Of a stretch of DNA of 64,000 nucleotides, positions 63,357 to 64,000 are shown piece after piece. The notes beneath the pieces are model-generated. The model was not told where the DNA came from. It saw only the letters and a list, made by a program, of their open reading frames with translations, and made no database searches. The number at the start of each line of letters is the position of its first letter. Position 1 is the first letter of the stretch. This DNA is from Segetibacter aerophilus (GTDB lineage: Bacteria; Bacteroidota; Bacteroidia; Chitinophagales; Chitinophagaceae). The stretch lies in the NCBI RefSeq assembly GCF_007991655.1, contig NZ_BJYT01000022.1:1-64000 (forward strand). The letters are read 5' to 3'. A program made the translations under genes and the position numbers.

Positions 63357-63381
63357 AAAAGTGAGTGACACAACGATGATG
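63357..63381 (+). repeat. Dispersed intergenic repeat, copy E
   Basis: AAAAGTGAGTGACACAACGA followed by TGATG. It retains the full core and the ATGATG end also seen in copy G. Confidence 0.7.
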
Positions 63382-63476
63382 ATAAGGGTTATAAAGCTTG
63401 CAACAAATAATTTTTCTTCTATCAATCCCTTTATAGCCTTATTTTTTTACCGTCTTTTCATCCTTATTCGGCTTTG

Positions 63477-63492
63477 GTTGCGACGCTCCGTT
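63477..63492 (-). repeat. Short repeat shared with 27199-27214
   Basis: The minus-strand reading AACGGAGCGTCGCAAC is identical over 16 nt to 27199-27214, 36 kb away. Both are intergenic. Confidence 0.5.
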
Positions 63493-63588
63493 TAGACTTT
63501 TGATCGTCTGTTGTTTCAACGATAACGTTTTTATTACCCTGTTATTCTTTAAGAAATACTAAAGTATCGGAATAACTACTTTTGCCTC

Positions 63589-64000
63589 ATGAGAAGGAAG
63601 AAAGTTGTGCTTCATAACGTGGTTATGGAGAATTATGCTGCCGAAGGCAAATCGCTGGCAAGGGTCGAAGGAAAAGTGATTTTCGTTGAGAACACGATTC
63701 CGGGTGATGAAGTCGATGTATTGCTTCAAAAAAATAAAAAAGACTGGGGCGAAGGGATTGCGCTTCATTACCATAAATACAGCGACCTAAGGATTGAACC
63801 TTTTTGCCAGCATTTTGGCGTTTGCGGAGGATGCCAATGGCAGATGCTTCCTTATGAGCAGCAACTTCAATTTAAGCAGCAGCAGGTTACAGACAACCTG
63901 AAGCGGATAGGTAAAGTTGATTTGCCTGACATGATGCCGATTATTGGTGCAGAGCAAACCACCCGCTACCGCAACAAGATGGAATATACTTTTTCTAATA
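63589..64000 (+). CDS. rlmD: 23S rRNA (uracil-1939-C5)-methyltransferase RlmD-like, N-terminal part
   Basis: Partial gene, 137 codons before the window ends. The N-terminus is a TRAM RNA-binding domain (VVMENYAAEGKSLARVEGKV, FVENTIPGDEVDVLLQKNKK). The Fe-S cysteine block follows as CQHFGVCGGCQWQMLPYEQQ, then YRNKMEYTFSN, the start of the central domain in RlmD/RumA-type enzymes. The complete protein would use SAM to methylate a uridine in rRNA. RlmD versus a related class I RNA methyltransferase cannot be settled from this fragment. Confidence 0.85.
   Translation, partial: MRRKKVVLHNVVMENYAAEGKSLARVEGKVIFVENTIPGDEVDVLLQKNKKDWGEGIALHYHKYSDLRIEPFCQHFGVCGGCQWQMLPYEQQLQFKQQQVTDNLKRIGKVDLPDMMPIIGAEQTTRYRNKMEYTFSN

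Larger units (their letters stand above)
63189..63588. other. 400-nt divergent intergenic region
   Basis: No gene is supported; an open frame here runs through the dispersed repeat and has no family. It holds repeat copy E (63357-63381), a short repeat shared with 27199-27214 (63477-63492 on the minus strand) and a TAnnTTTG-like TACTTTTG at 63577-63584 just 4 nt before the rlmD start. Confidence 0.35.

Noticed and set aside
63253-63495. 80-codon open frame upstream of rlmD
   Set aside because: It runs through a dispersed repeat copy, has no signal or domain, and is best explained as intergenic sequence.

Overview
The window looks like a chromosomal segment of a Bacteroidetes bacterium, most likely family Chitinophagaceae or a close relative. 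The signs are a SusC/SusD pair, the IPExxxVDY family, a fused alpha/beta 2-oxoacid dehydrogenase E1, a TlpA-like DUF4369-type thioredoxin protein, an AraC/GHKL-like regulator and a general lack of Shine-Dalgarno sequences. The assignment rests on gene content and protein style, not on a database search. No rRNA, tRNA, CRISPR array, insertion sequence or prophage was seen. The right end cuts an RlmD-type 23S rRNA methyltransferase gene.

Layout. 0-9 kb: glycine-zipper lipoprotein, an AraC regulator plus SnoaL-like protein flanked by heptanucleotide repeats, a GH43-type glycosidase, a six-PAS histidine kinase and a sialate O-acetylesterase. 9-14 kb: GNAT, a two-domain LigD (ligase-polymerase), a Crp/Fnr regulator with an N-terminal Cys cluster, and kbl. 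14-17 kb: an ECF sigma / anti-sigma / outer-membrane protein operon with a candidate ECF promoter. 17-30 kb: esterase, AsmA-like giant, YciI-like gene with a likely homopolymer frameshift, IPExxxVDY protein, M28-PDZ peptidase, lone feoB, META lipoprotein, amidase, PAP2-like membrane protein, rpoN and a small secreted protein. 30-37 kb: FkbM methyltransferase, a KdnA-like sugar aminotransferase, MmcQ/YjbR, alpha/beta hydrolase, L,D-transpeptidase, fused E1 and a holin-family membrane protein. 37-47 kb: susC-susD with a perfect 26-bp dyad upstream, a Tat-exported Gfo/Idh/MocA oxidoreductase, a DUF421 protein and a GH13 amylase. 47-50 kb: a tandem M16 peptidase pair with a decayed ParE-type toxin-antitoxin module wedged between its members. 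50-58 kb: a probable hydroxyacid/glycerate catabolic cluster (beta-propeller, GabD-like dehydrogenase, LctP permease, D-2-hydroxyacid dehydrogenase, glycerate kinase). 57-64 kb: lptB, metF, a PpiC chaperone and TlpA-like pair, and rlmD.

The most unusual non-coding signal is a dispersed repeat with core GYGACRCAACGATG. It occurs at least eight times, only between genes and in both orientations. Other notable signals are two heptanucleotide arrays bracketing the AraC-SnoaL pair, the susC dyad, and two genes with visible lesions (the parE-like toxin and the yciI-like gene). No single stretch is clearly a new defence or biosynthetic system. The strongest leads are the repeat family, the ECF operon with a duplicated anti-sigma domain, the KdnA-like enzyme and the hydroxyacid cluster.
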